Part shown: positions 45,737 to 54,809 of the stretch, one piece after another
Layout: each line of letters starts with the position of its first letter
Position numbering within the stretch: the stretch's first letter is position 1
Assembly: GCF_008086345.1 (NCBI RefSeq)
Contig: NZ_CP043006.1
Span: 3,222,032-3,286,031 of the forward strand
DNA length: 64,000 bases
Direction of reading: 5' to 3'
Origin: Chitinophaga sp. XS-30
Lineage (GTDB): Bacteria > Bacteroidota > Bacteroidia > Chitinophagales > Chitinophagaceae
Notes under the pieces: model-generated
The model's input: the letters and a program-made list of their open reading frames with translations, nothing else
What the model was told of the DNA's origin: nothing
The model's database searches: none
Translations under genes and position numbers: made by a program

Positions 45737-45773
45737 TCCGCCGGAGGCTTCTGCCGTCCGGCGGATTTTTTTT
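45737..45773 (+). terminator. Terminator after the epimerase-oxidoreductase pair
   Basis: Perfect 9-bp stem TCCGCCGGA/TCCGGCGGA (45737-45745, 45757-45765), 11-base loop, then eight T. Confidence 0.88.
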
Positions 45774-45880
45774 GGTTCATCCCTCCAGGGCAGGCGCGGG
45801 AAAATATACAAGATTTTCCATAGCGTCTTTGTGCATGAAATTGCCTATTTTCAAGCCGTTATTTCATAAACCATGGACGA

Positions 45881-46639
45881 ATGAAGATCAATGTTTTAAC
45901 CCTTTTCCTTTTCTTATCTGTATACACCGGCATTAAATCCCAGGACATCCAACCCAGCGCTGAGACCGTCAATCTGTTCTATGACGCCATTTTTGCCAAC
46001 AACACGCAAAAGGTGGTCGCCATGCTGAAAAGCAAGGAATTTCCGGCTGATTTTGAGCCGGATAATAAAGTAACGCCATTGCAGGCCGCTATCTGGCAAA
46101 ACAGGGGGAGAATGGTGGAGGTATTGGTGGAAGGCGGCGCCCATATCGACAGTAAAAAGAAGTCCGCTGTGCTGGAAGCGGCAGAAAAAGGCAGATTCGC
46201 CATTCTGAAATACCTGCTTGCCAAAGGAGGGGATATGAATCCTCCGCCCAACGGAACCTTCAACGTTGCGGCAGTGCATGATCATTACGATTGCGCGAGG
46301 TTATTGCTGCTGAAAGGCGCCAGGCAGGACCTGGGTGACGGATCCGGCAAACTGAAATTCCTGAAAGCTGCCCTGAAAAAATCGGATATTGAAGCGATGG
46401 ATGCATTGACATTGAGCAAAGACGAGATCAATATGCATGATTGCGATGGAGCAACCCCGCTGATCACTGCCGTCAAAGCCAATCTTCCCGATATTGTTGC
46501 CTGGCTGCTGAAGAAAGGCGCGGATAGAACCAAGCCGGAAACATTCGACTGCGGGGATGATATCACTTACGGAGTAAAGCCCCTGGAGATCGCCCGAAAA
46601 ATGGCACATACGGATATCATCAAACTACTTACGCAATAA
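45881..46639 (+). CDS. Exported ankyrin-repeat protein
   Basis: 252 aa with a signal peptide (LTLFLFLSVYTGIKS). About six ankyrin repeats follow, seen as 'TPLQAAIWQNRGRMVEVLVEGGAHID', 'KSAVLEAAEKGRFAILKYLLAKGGDMN', 'DHYDCARLLLLKGA' and 'TPLITAVKANLPDIVAWLLKKGAD'. Ankyrin repeats mediate protein binding; the partner is unknown. It is followed closely by two more unknown envelope genes, so they may form an operon. Confidence 0.85.
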   Translation: MKINVLTLFLFLSVYTGIKSQDIQPSAETVNLFYDAIFANNTQKVVAMLKSKEFPADFEPDNKVTPLQAAIWQNRGRMVEVLVEGGAHIDSKKKSAVLEAAEKGRFAILKYLLAKGGDMNPPPNGTFNVAAVHDHYDCARLLLLKGARQDLGDGSGKLKFLKAALKKSDIEAMDALTLSKDEINMHDCDGATPLITAVKANLPDIVAWLLKKGADRTKPETFDCGDDITYGVKPLEIARKMAHTDIIKLLTQ

Positions 46640-46650
46640 CCCCATTCCAC

Positions 46651-47418
46651 ATGAAAAGATCCAGAAAGGCAATGATAATTATCCTGGTCATTATATCCAT
46701 ACCATTTCTCCTCCTGCTGGTCAACTACCTGTTCAGCCGTTACTACGACAAGACCTATGCGGTCATTGATGAAGGCGCCGTGTCTGAACACTATAGCATC
46801 GGAAAGATCAATGTGCCGGGGCGGAAATTTGAATACCATTTCAGTTCCTCGAATCCCGCCGGAGGCGAACACGATGGTTATCTGTATTACGATACGCTGC
46901 ATAAACGGGCGATCCTGCAGACGGAGGAATACCGGCCTTCATCCGGGGATAGCGTCAGCAGGAGTGTGTTAACGCACTACCTGCGGATAGATGCCGACGG
47001 AAATGTATCCGGTCAGGAAGAAGAAGGGGACAGTCCTTTTGCGAACGCCGTGGTGCTGAAAAATGAGCTGATACCTTTCCAGAAATGGTCAGACGCCACG
47101 CAGAAGGTACATCTGCAGCATTTTGGCAAACGAAAGTTCAATTTTGAGTGCCTGAACCCGTTTTCGGGCATGGGCAATCCCACCGGCGGCAGCCCCTGTT
47201 ATTTCTGGGATGGATACGGATATTATAATATCGTGTTCAATAATGAAACGCTGAAAGTGAAGATACCTTGCGAAAGCGGTTCCATCTTTTTTCCCGCGGA
47301 CCATGCTTACCGGACCGGGCTGTATTACTACGAACGGCCGGAAGACGACATTGCCTTTTTAGTGTATGCCAAAAATCATGCACAACATCAGCTGTTCATG
47401 ATCAAACGGAAGAAATGA
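46651..47418 (+). CDS. Single-pass membrane protein of unknown function
   Basis: 255 aa. N-terminal membrane helix (about residues 8-28, 'MIIILVIISIPFLLLLVNYLF') and a large extracytoplasmic domain rich in beta strands and Tyr. No known family is recognised. It starts 11 bases after the ankyrin gene and overlaps the next gene by 4 bases (ATGA at 47415-47418), so the three are coupled. Confidence 0.75.
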   Translation: MKRSRKAMIIILVIISIPFLLLLVNYLFSRYYDKTYAVIDEGAVSEHYSIGKINVPGRKFEYHFSSSNPAGGEHDGYLYYDTLHKRAILQTEEYRPSSGDSVSRSVLTHYLRIDADGNVSGQEEEGDSPFANAVVLKNELIPFQKWSDATQKVHLQHFGKRKFNFECLNPFSGMGNPTGGSPCYFWDGYGYYNIVFNNETLKVKIPCESGSIFFPADHAYRTGLYYYERPEDDIAFLVYAKNHAQHQLFMIKRKK

Positions 47419-48026
47419 ATCATCGCATCTATTCTATACTGTTCCTGTTTTTGCTGGGTTCCGGTTTGAGATCGTACGGGCAGGACACGCTGCCGGCGAA
47501 ACGTACCGGCATCTATTTCGGGATCAACGTAGGCACCTGGTTCCCGGACGGCCGGAATAAAGTGCTGGGCCATCCTTTGCTGGCCGGCGTGACCCTCGGC
47601 CTGAGAGCGGACAGGAACGCATACGCCCTGAATTTCGATCTGATCGGCATCGGGGTGAACAGCACGAAGGAGCCGGTTGTCATTACATCCGGGGACAGTA
47701 CCGTGACGCAGGATGACTATTCCGGTATGCAGTTCACGTTCGACTACAGCCGCGAGCTCTGGCGCTGGAAGCGGATGGCCGTTGAAGGCCTGTGCGGCAT
47801 CGGCTACGGGCGGCTTTCCTATTACAATCCTGATAAAGATACGGACGTGTATAAAGGCAGTTTTGTGCTGAGCCCGGGCGTCAGTCTTCGCTGGTTGCTG
47901 GGGCGTAAATATTTCGTGCAGCTCAAAGCGCAGTATTGTGTGGCGGATTACCGGCTCAGGGATAATACCAGTACAGATTTTTCAGGCAACTACATCATCA
48001 CGAAGCTGGTTTTCGGCGGCCAGTGA
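47415..48026 (+). CDS. Small outer-membrane beta-barrel protein of unknown function
   Basis: 203 aa from the ATG at 47415. Signal peptide (ILFLFLLGSGLRSYGQ), then alternating hydrophobic strands ('IYFGINVGTWFPDG', 'VTLGLRADRNAYALNFDLIGIGV', 'YFVQLKAQYCVADYRL'), ending in an outer-membrane-type C-terminus ('YIITKLVFGGQ'). Length and pattern suggest an eight-stranded barrel. The longer open frame from 47268 overlaps the previous gene and is unlikely. Confidence 0.78.
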   Translation: MNHRIYSILFLFLLGSGLRSYGQDTLPAKRTGIYFGINVGTWFPDGRNKVLGHPLLAGVTLGLRADRNAYALNFDLIGIGVNSTKEPVVITSGDSTVTQDDYSGMQFTFDYSRELWRWKRMAVEGLCGIGYGRLSYYNPDKDTDVYKGSFVLSPGVSLRWLLGRKYFVQLKAQYCVADYRLRDNTSTDFSGNYIITKLVFGGQ

Positions 48027-48266
48027 CCCCAAATGCCTGGTTTTTCTCCACCGCTCCGGGCACGCTTCTCCATTACAGTTTTTTTCCGGCCAAACCGCTG
48101 CGAAATCGCCACCTTTTAAAAATGGGTGTCTTTTACCGAAACTCCATTCCACCGGAATATTATCGTCAGGAGGATAGCAGGCATGCTTTACATGCTGGTT
48201 GCAAAGGTATGCCCCTCCACTACTCAAATCCCGCAGGGTATTACTAGGAAATTCCGGAATATTGCC

Positions 48267-48286
48267 TATTTTCGGTAACGTTACCG
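48267..48286 (+). promoter_or_regulatory. -7-like box and perfect LacI-type palindrome before the transporter operon
   Basis: TATTTTCG (48267-48274, one mismatch from TAnnTTTG) overlaps the perfect 14-bp palindrome CGGTAACGTTACCG (48273-48286), 15 bases before the ATG. The CG-centred AACGTT core is typical of LacI-family operators. Related sites occur at 57031 and 57249. Confidence 0.6.
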
Positions 48287-48300
48287 TAAATTGCCAAAAT

Positions 48301-49509
48301 ATGATAGATCGCATCAGATCATGGCTGGGTTCCCTCGGCCCGGGGCTCATCATCGCCGCCCTCGTTTTCGGCCCCAGCAAAATGACCATCACTTCCAAAC
48401 TCGGCGCCGGCTACGGATTTGCTACGTTGTGGATTGTGGTAGTGGCCATTTTCTTCATGATGATATTCACCGCCATGTCCGCCCGCATCGGCCACGCCAC
48501 ACAGCGGTCGCTCCTCAGCATCATAGCAGACAAGTGGGGGCGCCCGGCGGGTATCATCGCCGGCATCGGCATCTTCCTCGTTTGCACTTCCTTTCAGGCG
48601 GGCAATTCCGTCGGCGTGGGCGTGGCGCTGGCGGAGCTGACACATACTTCGGTAACGCCTTGGATCATCCTGTTCAACATCATTGGCATCGGCCTGCTTT
48701 TCTTCAGAAGTTTCTATAAAACGCTGGAACGGCTCATGATCGCACTGATCGGCATCATGCTGGCGGCCTTTCTCGTGACGGTCTTCCTCGTGAAGCCGGA
48801 CCCGGCACAGACGGCCACGGGCTTCATCCCCTCCATTCCAAAAGGCTCCCAGGGTCTCATGATCGCTTTCATGGCCTCCTGCTTTTCCATCGTGGGCGCT
48901 TTTTACCAGTCTTACCTCGTACAGGAAAGAAGACGCCTCCAACCGGCAAAAGCATCGCAACGCAAGAGCAACAGCCTCACGGGCATCATCATCCTCGGCT
49001 TCATGAGCGCTATTGTCATGATCTGCGCGGCGGCGGTGCTGCATCCCCAGGGCATCCGCGTGAATACGGCAACCGATATGTCCAAGGCATTGGAACCGCT
49101 CTTTGGCAGGTATGCATCCGGACTCTTCCTCACGGGCCTGTTCGCGGCCTCTTTTTCTTCCATTGTAGGCAATGCCAGCGTGGGCGGCATTCTGCTGGGT
49201 GATGCGCTTGGCTTCGGGAGCGATTTCAGCGCGCGGAAAACCAGGTTGTTCATCGCGCTGGTCATGATAGCGGGCGCGGTGATCGCCATTGCGTTTGGCA
49301 GACTGCCGCTGGAACTGATCGTGTTCGCGCAGAGTGTGACCATCTTCATCGTGCCGTTCATCGGCATTGCCATGTACCTCATCGCTAACAATGAAAAGAT
49401 CATGGGCGAAGCAAAGAACAGCGGGTTTGTCAGGATTGCCGGTGCACTCGGCCTGCTGGTGATCATTTTCCTCGCGGCAGTGAACTTTAAAGATCTTTTT
49501 CTCAAATAA
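48301..49509 (+). CDS. Divergent Nramp-family transporter lacking the metal-binding motifs
   Basis: 402 aa integral membrane protein with about eleven helices, from the ATG at 48301 (the upstream open frame lacks coding character). Fold and length match Nramp proteins ('SLGPGLIIAALVFGPSKMT', 'GYGFATLWIVVVAIFFMMIFT', 'ERLMIALIGIMLAAFLVTVF'). However, the helix 1 DPGN motif is replaced by GPSK and the helix 6 MPH motif by a 'VGAFYQSYLVQ' segment, so classical Mn/Fe binding is unlikely. Its operon holds an epimerase, an aldolase-like protein and an M20 enzyme, so it may carry an organic solute; this is inference. Confidence 0.85.
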   Translation: MIDRIRSWLGSLGPGLIIAALVFGPSKMTITSKLGAGYGFATLWIVVVAIFFMMIFTAMSARIGHATQRSLLSIIADKWGRPAGIIAGIGIFLVCTSFQAGNSVGVGVALAELTHTSVTPWIILFNIIGIGLLFFRSFYKTLERLMIALIGIMLAAFLVTVFLVKPDPAQTATGFIPSIPKGSQGLMIAFMASCFSIVGAFYQSYLVQERRRLQPAKASQRKSNSLTGIIILGFMSAIVMICAAAVLHPQGIRVNTATDMSKALEPLFGRYASGLFLTGLFAASFSSIVGNASVGGILLGDALGFGSDFSARKTRLFIALVMIAGAVIAIAFGRLPLELIVFAQSVTIFIVPFIGIAMYLIANNEKIMGEAKNSGFVRIAGALGLLVIIFLAAVNFKDLFLK

Positions 49510-49524
49510 ATCAAAATTCAGATA

Positions 49525-50532
49525 ATGGAGCATGTATATCAGGAGTTGTTAAAACCATCGCCGGCGTTGTTGCAGGATATTGCCCGCATCGATGGGGACA
49601 TTATGCTGATGGGCGTTGGCGGCAAAATGGGGCCTGCCATGGCCCGGCTGGCCAAACAGGCGGTGGAGGAAGCGGGCATTCAAAAGAAGATCACCGGCGT
49701 GTCCCGCTTTTCGGAGCCCGGACTGCAGGAGGAGCTGAACGCGCTCGGCATCAACACCATCAAAGCGGATCTGCTGAATGATGCTGAACTGCAGGCGCTT
49801 CCGGAAACGCAGAACCTCATCTACCTGGCTGGACAAAAATTCGGCACCACCGGCCGTGAATCCTACACCTGGGCCATGAACACGTATCTCCCCGGCAGAG
49901 TGGCAGAGAAATTCCGCCATGCCCGGATCGTGGCCTTCTCTACCGGTAACGTCTACCCGCTTTCCCCGGTGCTGAACGGGGGGCTGGCGGAGGACATCCC
50001 GGCGGCGCCGGTAGGGGAGTACGGACAGTCCTGCCTCGGCAGGGAACGCATGTTCCAGTACTTTTCATCGATATACAACACGCCGGTATTCATCTATCGC
50101 CTCAATTACGCCAATGATGTGAGCTACGGCGTATTGCTGGAGATCGCCAAAGCGGTGTATGAGCAACGGGAGATCGATCTGCGGATGGGGCATGTGAACG
50201 TGATATGGCAGGGTGATGCCAATGAAATAGCCATCCGCGCCCTGCTGCATTGCGAAGCGCCGGCGAAAACGGTGAATGTCAGCGGCCCGGAAACAGTGGC
50301 GGTACGCTGGCTGGCGCAGGAGTTCGGCAAGCGGATGGATAGAACGCCCCGCTTTGTGAACAGCGAACAGCCGGATGCGCTGCTGAGCAATTCCGCGGAA
50401 TGTTTCCGCCTGTTCGGCTATCCCCGTGTTACGCTTAAGCAGATGATCGACCTGGTGGCGGCATGGATCACGGAAGGTGGAAAAACCATCAACAAACCCA
50501 CGCACTTCCAGGAAAGGGAAGGCAAATTCTAA
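49525..50532 (+). CDS. NAD-dependent epimerase/dehydratase family protein
   Basis: 335 aa extended short-chain dehydrogenase. A Rossmann-type beginning 'DIMLMGVGGKMGPAMARLA' replaces the usual GxxGxxG with GVGGKMG. 'NLIYLAGQKFG' and 'IVAFSTGNVYPLS' follow, and a YxxxK-like segment is not obvious ('GEYGQSCLGRERMF'), so the catalytic tyrosine is uncertain. It probably oxidises or epimerises a sugar acid. Lies 15 bases after the transporter and 11 before the aldolase gene. Confidence 0.82.
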   Translation: MEHVYQELLKPSPALLQDIARIDGDIMLMGVGGKMGPAMARLAKQAVEEAGIQKKITGVSRFSEPGLQEELNALGINTIKADLLNDAELQALPETQNLIYLAGQKFGTTGRESYTWAMNTYLPGRVAEKFRHARIVAFSTGNVYPLSPVLNGGLAEDIPAAPVGEYGQSCLGRERMFQYFSSIYNTPVFIYRLNYANDVSYGVLLEIAKAVYEQREIDLRMGHVNVIWQGDANEIAIRALLHCEAPAKTVNVSGPETVAVRWLAQEFGKRMDRTPRFVNSEQPDALLSNSAECFRLFGYPRVTLKQMIDLVAAWITEGGKTINKPTHFQEREGKF

Positions 50533-50543
50533 AATTCAACATC

Positions 50544-51608
50544 GTGAAACAACTGAATGAAGATATCAGCGCCCTTTTGCAACAGGGCGCTTTCATCCCC
50601 GCGCATCCGCTGGCCTTGCAGGCGGACTTGTCCATCGACGAAGACAGCCAGCGCAGGCTTACCCGCTATTACATCGCCAGCGGGGCGGATGGCATCGCGG
50701 TAGGGGTGCATACCACACAATTCGAGATCAGAAAGCCGGAGTTTAACTATCTTGAACCGGTTTTGCGGATGGCGGCCGAAGAAGCAGCGAAAAATGCAGG
50801 CGGCAAACCTTTTATCAAAGTGGCCGGGATCTGCGGGCCGGTGGAACAGGCTTTGGAGGATGCCCGGCTGGCGGTGAAATACGGCTACGACCTGGGCCTC
50901 CTGAGCATGGGCGGTCTGCAATCGCTGACGGAACAGCAACTGATAGACAGGGCGCGCGCGGTTGGAGCGTTGTTGCCGGTTTTTGGCTTCTACCTGCAAC
51001 CTGCCGTTGGCGGCCGCGTGCTGAGCTATGATTTCTGGAAGGCCTTTGCTGCCATCCCGGCCGTGCAGGCCATCAAGGTAGCGGCTTTTAACCGCTACCA
51101 GACCCTCGATGTGGTGCGGGCGGTATGCGATTCCGGAAGAGCCGGGGAGATCGCCTTATACACCGGGAATGACGATAATATCGTGGCGGACCTGCTGACG
51201 CCTTACCGCTTCGTCAACAATGGAAAGATGCTGGAGAAAAGGTTTGTTGGCGGATTATTGGGTCACTATGCGGTATGGACGCATCGCTCTGTGGCTTTAT
51301 TCAGAAAGATAAGGGAGGCCATAACCGCCGGAAATACAGACCTGCAGAGCTTCCTGTCAACCGGGGTGGAAGTGACGGATATGAATGCGGCGATATTTGA
51401 TGTGAAGCATGGCTTTAAAGGATGTATTGCAGGCATTCATGAAGTGCTGAAACGGCAGGGATTGATGAAAGGTGTCTGGTGCCTCAGTCCGGATGAAATA
51501 CTTTCTCCGGGCCAGGCGGAGGAGATCGACAGGGTAACGGCCCTGTATCCTCACCTGGTGGATGATCCGTTCGTAGCGGATTTTATCGCGCGGGACCAGC
51601 GTTTGTAA
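50544..51608 (+). CDS. Dihydrodipicolinate synthase/N-acetylneuraminate lyase family aldolase
   Basis: 354 aa from a GTG at 50544; the frame extends to 50463, but that overlaps the previous gene. TIM-barrel Schiff-base aldolase: 'ADGIAVGVHTTQFEIR' near the N-terminus and the lysine in 'AIKVAAFNRYQTLDVV' that would form the Schiff base with pyruvate or a 2-keto acid. In a catabolic operon it is more likely to cleave or dehydrate a 2-keto-3-deoxy sugar acid than to make lysine. Confidence 0.85.
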   Translation: MKQLNEDISALLQQGAFIPAHPLALQADLSIDEDSQRRLTRYYIASGADGIAVGVHTTQFEIRKPEFNYLEPVLRMAAEEAAKNAGGKPFIKVAGICGPVEQALEDARLAVKYGYDLGLLSMGGLQSLTEQQLIDRARAVGALLPVFGFYLQPAVGGRVLSYDFWKAFAAIPAVQAIKVAAFNRYQTLDVVRAVCDSGRAGEIALYTGNDDNIVADLLTPYRFVNNGKMLEKRFVGGLLGHYAVWTHRSVALFRKIREAITAGNTDLQSFLSTGVEVTDMNAAIFDVKHGFKGCIAGIHEVLKRQGLMKGVWCLSPDEILSPGQAEEIDRVTALYPHLVDDPFVADFIARDQRL

Positions 51609-51650
51609 AAGATCCGCTGCGGGTGATCAACATAAAAAATTGTACCGATC

Positions 51651-52835
51651 ATGATACTGGATGAGATCAAAAAATTGTCCGCTTCCGTGTACCCGGAGGT
51701 GCTTCACAACAGGCGGCACCTGCATGCCAACCCGGAACTGTCCTTCCACGAAACGGCCACCTGCGCCTTCGTGAAAAAGGAGCTGGACCGCCTGGGCATC
51801 AGCTGGATGGCAGTAGCGGAAACCGGTGTGCTGGCTATCCTGAAAGGCGATCTTCCTTCAGACCGGGTGATCGCCCTGCGGGCGGATATGGATGCCCTGC
51901 CGATCACCGAAGCGAATGATGTGGAATATGTTTCGCTCAACAAAGGCGTGATGCATGCCTGCGGCCATGATGCGCATACGGCTTCCCTGCTGGGCGCCGC
52001 CAGTATCCTGCAATCGGTCAGACACCTGTTCGGCGGTACGGTCAAACTGTTTTTCCAACCGGGAGAGGAGCAACTGCCCGGCGGCGCTACGCTCATGATC
52101 AAAGACGGCGCACTGGCTGATCCGGTCCCTTCCGCGGTCATCGGCCAGCATGTGATGCCTTCGCTGCCCTGCGGCAAGATCGGCATCAGGAAAGGTAAAT
52201 TCATGGCCTCGATGGACGAGATCAAACTGCAGGTGTACGGTCGCGGTGGCCACGGTGCACAGCCTCACCTGAATATCGATCCGGTGACGATGGCGTCGCA
52301 GGTGATCGTGGCTTTACAGCAGGTCGTCAGCCGCATGGCCAATCCCGCTATACCCAGTATTTTATCTTTCGGCCGTTTTATAGCAGAAGGCAGCATTAAC
52401 GTTATCCCGGACTCCGTGTACATCGAGGGCACTTTCCGCACAACGGACGAAGCCTGGCGAACGGAAGCGCATACACGCATACGCCGCATCACGGAATCCA
52501 TCGTGGAGGGAATGGGCGGCACCTGCAAACTGGATATCCGCAAGGGCTACCCCTGCCTTGTGAATGAAGCAGGACTGACCACGGCCATCAGGGAACATAT
52601 AGCGGCATACGCCGGCCCGGAGAATATTGTGGACCTGGATATCTGGATGGCATCGGAGGACTTTGCCTATTATGCCGAGCAGGTCAATTCCTGTTTTTAT
52701 CTCCTGGGTGTCGGGAACGCGGAGAAAGGCATTTCCGCTTCGTTGCACACACCCGGTTTTAATATCGATGAGGATGCACTGCGCCAAAGCCCGGGCCTGA
52801 TGGCATACCTCGCGGTGAAAACGCTGGGCAACTAA
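51651..52835 (+). CDS. M20-family amidohydrolase/deacylase
   Basis: 394 aa metallopeptidase-like amidase of the M20D group. 'RADMDALPI' and 'MHACGHDAHTA' carry metal ligands, followed by 'FFQPGEEQLPGGA' (Glu), 'GRGGHGAQPH' and 'LHTPGFNIDEDAL' (His). Enzymes of this type cleave N-acyl amino acids or related amides. Its place in the epimerase/aldolase operon suggests N-deacylation of the catabolised compound. It ends with a 4-base tail-to-tail overlap with the next, convergent gene. Confidence 0.92.
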   Translation: MILDEIKKLSASVYPEVLHNRRHLHANPELSFHETATCAFVKKELDRLGISWMAVAETGVLAILKGDLPSDRVIALRADMDALPITEANDVEYVSLNKGVMHACGHDAHTASLLGAASILQSVRHLFGGTVKLFFQPGEEQLPGGATLMIKDGALADPVPSAVIGQHVMPSLPCGKIGIRKGKFMASMDEIKLQVYGRGGHGAQPHLNIDPVTMASQVIVALQQVVSRMANPAIPSILSFGRFIAEGSINVIPDSVYIEGTFRTTDEAWRTEAHTRIRRITESIVEGMGGTCKLDIRKGYPCLVNEAGLTTAIREHIAAYAGPENIVDLDIWMASEDFAYYAEQVNSCFYLLGVGNAEKGISASLHTPGFNIDEDALRQSPGLMAYLAVKTLGN

Positions 52836-54337
52836 CGCAGCCTTCGTTCCCACTTCAGCAGACGCGCACAGAATACCAGCGATTCCATGCCTTTTTGAAG
52901 ATAAGCCTGCCGGATGGCCCGGTACACTTCCGGGTGGCCGGGCGATAGTTCCAGCCATCCGTGCAGCTGCTGGAAATACGGCGGATGCGCGGGGCCTTTG
53001 CCGTCCACTGTTCTGCGTACATCACTCCGGTCCGGCAACAGTACGTTATGCAGCAGGGTATTGGCAAATCGTTCCATATCCCGCTGGCTGAAAACAGTTT
53101 TCTCCGCTGCGGCGGCAGCAACCATGGCAATGTCCAGCGTGCCGTGGGACGCATCTTCCGGGCGCGCGGCTCCCTTGAAATATTTCACATTGAAGGAGAG
53201 GTTGTCTTCCGGTTTCCACCCGGTGGTGGTCATCGGCTCATACCAGTAGTTCCATATATACAGGTTGCCCCGCCTGTTATATTGCAGGCGGTTTTTGAAC
53301 AGGCGGCAGAGTTTTTCCGCAGTATGCTTATAGGTAGCTTTTCCGGTAAGCCGGTGCAACGCCAGCAGCACGCAAACATGCCGCCCCAGGTAATTGAAGG
53401 GCTGGCCCACATTATCCGCCGGAAAGGATTCCCCCTTTTCGCAGGTAAGCACATATCCTTCGCCACGGCCGGGACCATCACGCCAGAGCCTTTGCAGCAT
53501 ATCCGCATAAGATTCCTCCGCAGCCTGAATGAAACTGTCCGCAACAGGCACAAGTGACCGCAGCGCGGCATCTTTCTTTACAAATTCCGCAAAACGCAGC
53601 ATCGGGTGATAGATAATACCGTAGTAACCGGTATAGGCCAGCGGAATGGGTGTCAGCCTGATCTTTTGCGCCGGCAGCGGGCTTTGCTGTTTTACCTGTA
53701 TGCTCACGAGATTGGATGGCTCCGTGGATGTACCGCGACCGGTAGAGTAGGGGGCCATCGGATCATTGATGACCTTTTCTGCAAAACGTTCATCCGCCGG
53801 GTTCAAGCTCAGGTTGACATACGTCTCTTTCCGCGGGTAAAATTCATTGCTGACGATGATCGTGAAACCTTGTGCGCCGGGAACAACCTCCACAGTGGTA
53901 AGATGATTGTTGGAAAAAGGTGTGGAACGGATGGCTATGACCGTTTCCCCGGCGGCGTTTTTCAATGCGCCGGAGGCTACCACGTATTTGAACCCCATCG
54001 TCCAGCCGGGCCGCACTTCCCCGGAACCGTCCTTCACACCCCGCCGGTCATCCCGGTGAGAAAGCAGCCGTTGCCCGCGTTCGGCAAGCTGATGAAGATA
54101 AGCCGGATCTTCGGTGGCCTCATACAGATCAGCCAGCGCATGCAGCACAGGAGATTCCCGCCAGGCTATCGTGCTGGCGTCCTTCGATCGCAGCCAGGCG
54201 TCTTCTTTGGGCAAGGCTTCGAGCAGTTCATTTGCGCGTTCAATGGAAATGGCTTGCGCCGGAAGCGGCGTAGTATCCGGAACAGCGGCGGTGCTGTAAA
54301 AAAGCGCTGTGGTCAACAGGCATATGACAGGAGGCAT
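52832..54337 (-). CDS. Secreted protein of unknown function, probable alpha/alpha-toroid
   Basis: 501 aa with a signal peptide (ICLLTTALFYSTAA). An N-terminal helical part ('LHALADLYEATEDPAYLHQLAERGQRLL'), a beta-rich middle (about 150-225) and a C-terminal helical part ('LLALHRLTGKATYKHTAEKLCRLFKNRL ... GNLYIWNYWYEP ... DASHGTLDIAM') suggest a six-hairpin toroid as in many polysaccharide-active enzymes or uronyl epimerases. The 'DASHGTLDIAMV' block is conserved-looking and could hold catalytic residues. No family is assigned. Confidence 0.7.
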   Translation of the reverse strand: MPPVICLLTTALFYSTAAVPDTTPLPAQAISIERANELLEALPKEDAWLRSKDASTIAWRESPVLHALADLYEATEDPAYLHQLAERGQRLLSHRDDRRGVKDGSGEVRPGWTMGFKYVVASGALKNAAGETVIAIRSTPFSNNHLTTVEVVPGAQGFTIIVSNEFYPRKETYVNLSLNPADERFAEKVINDPMAPYSTGRGTSTEPSNLVSIQVKQQSPLPAQKIRLTPIPLAYTGYYGIIYHPMLRFAEFVKKDAALRSLVPVADSFIQAAEESYADMLQRLWRDGPGRGEGYVLTCEKGESFPADNVGQPFNYLGRHVCVLLALHRLTGKATYKHTAEKLCRLFKNRLQYNRRGNLYIWNYWYEPMTTTGWKPEDNLSFNVKYFKGAARPEDASHGTLDIAMVAAAAAEKTVFSQRDMERFANTLLHNVLLPDRSDVRRTVDGKGPAHPPYFQQLHGWLELSPGHPEVYRAIRQAYLQKGMESLVFCARLLKWERRLR

Positions 54338-54356
54338 AACCCGATTATTAGCATGA

Positions 54357-54392
54357 GAAAAAAGCGGGAGGGGCTGTTACACCCCGTCCCGC
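54357..54392 (-). terminator. Terminator after the dehydrogenase-HiPIP genes
   Basis: GCGGGAGGGG (54364-54373) pairs with CCCCGTCCCGC (54382-54392) with one bulge. On the minus strand a T tract (54363-54357) follows. It lies 39 bases beyond the HiPIP stop. Confidence 0.7.
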
Positions 54393-54430
54393 GGCTGCTT
54401 ATCAAACAAAAAAACATTCATGGTTGGCGA

Positions 54431-54778
54431 TCAGGAAAGCGGTGCATAGTAAGTGCAATACCCGTTTTCCTCCACCGGCCCTTTGAACAGGGAACAGGTG
54501 CCGCAGCTTTCCCCTTCGCCCGGAGGCAGGTATAGTTTGCAGTTCCCGCATTTATTGTCGGGAATAGGCGTTTCTTCCACATAGCCCAACCGTTTCCGCT
54601 TCTCGATCTCTTCCTCGCTAATGCCGGACAGATCGCTGCAGGAAGCGGGTTTGTGGCTTTTGCCGGTATCCTTCGCGGCCTTTTCGCCATTGCCGCAACT
54701 GCCGATGAAAAAAGCGCCGCCCAGCAAGAGGCTGCTCAGGCCAAGGGCGTTTTTGATAAAATGTCTGCGCGTGTTCAT
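54431..54778 (-). CDS. Tat-exported high-potential iron-sulfur protein (HiPIP)
   Basis: 115 aa electron carrier. The N-terminus 'TRRHFIKNALGLSSLLLGGAF' is a twin-arginine signal. A HiPIP cluster site follows: Cys77 and Cys80 ('CGNC'), Cys95 ('GTCSLFKGP') and Cys108 ('NGYC'), with an extra Cys92. The GC-LF-G-V-GYC spacing matches HiPIP proteins that hold a [4Fe-4S] cluster. It is 31 bases downstream of the PVC-type dehydrogenase gene, so it probably accepts its electrons in the periplasm. Confidence 0.9.
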   Translation of the reverse strand: MNTRRHFIKNALGLSSLLLGGAFFIGSCGNGEKAAKDTGKSHKPASCSDLSGISEEEIEKRKRLGYVEETPIPDNKCGNCKLYLPPGEGESCGTCSLFKGPVEENGYCTYYAPLS

Positions 54779-54809
54779 AAACGTTTGATTATTGGTCGTA
54801 TGCCGGTTG

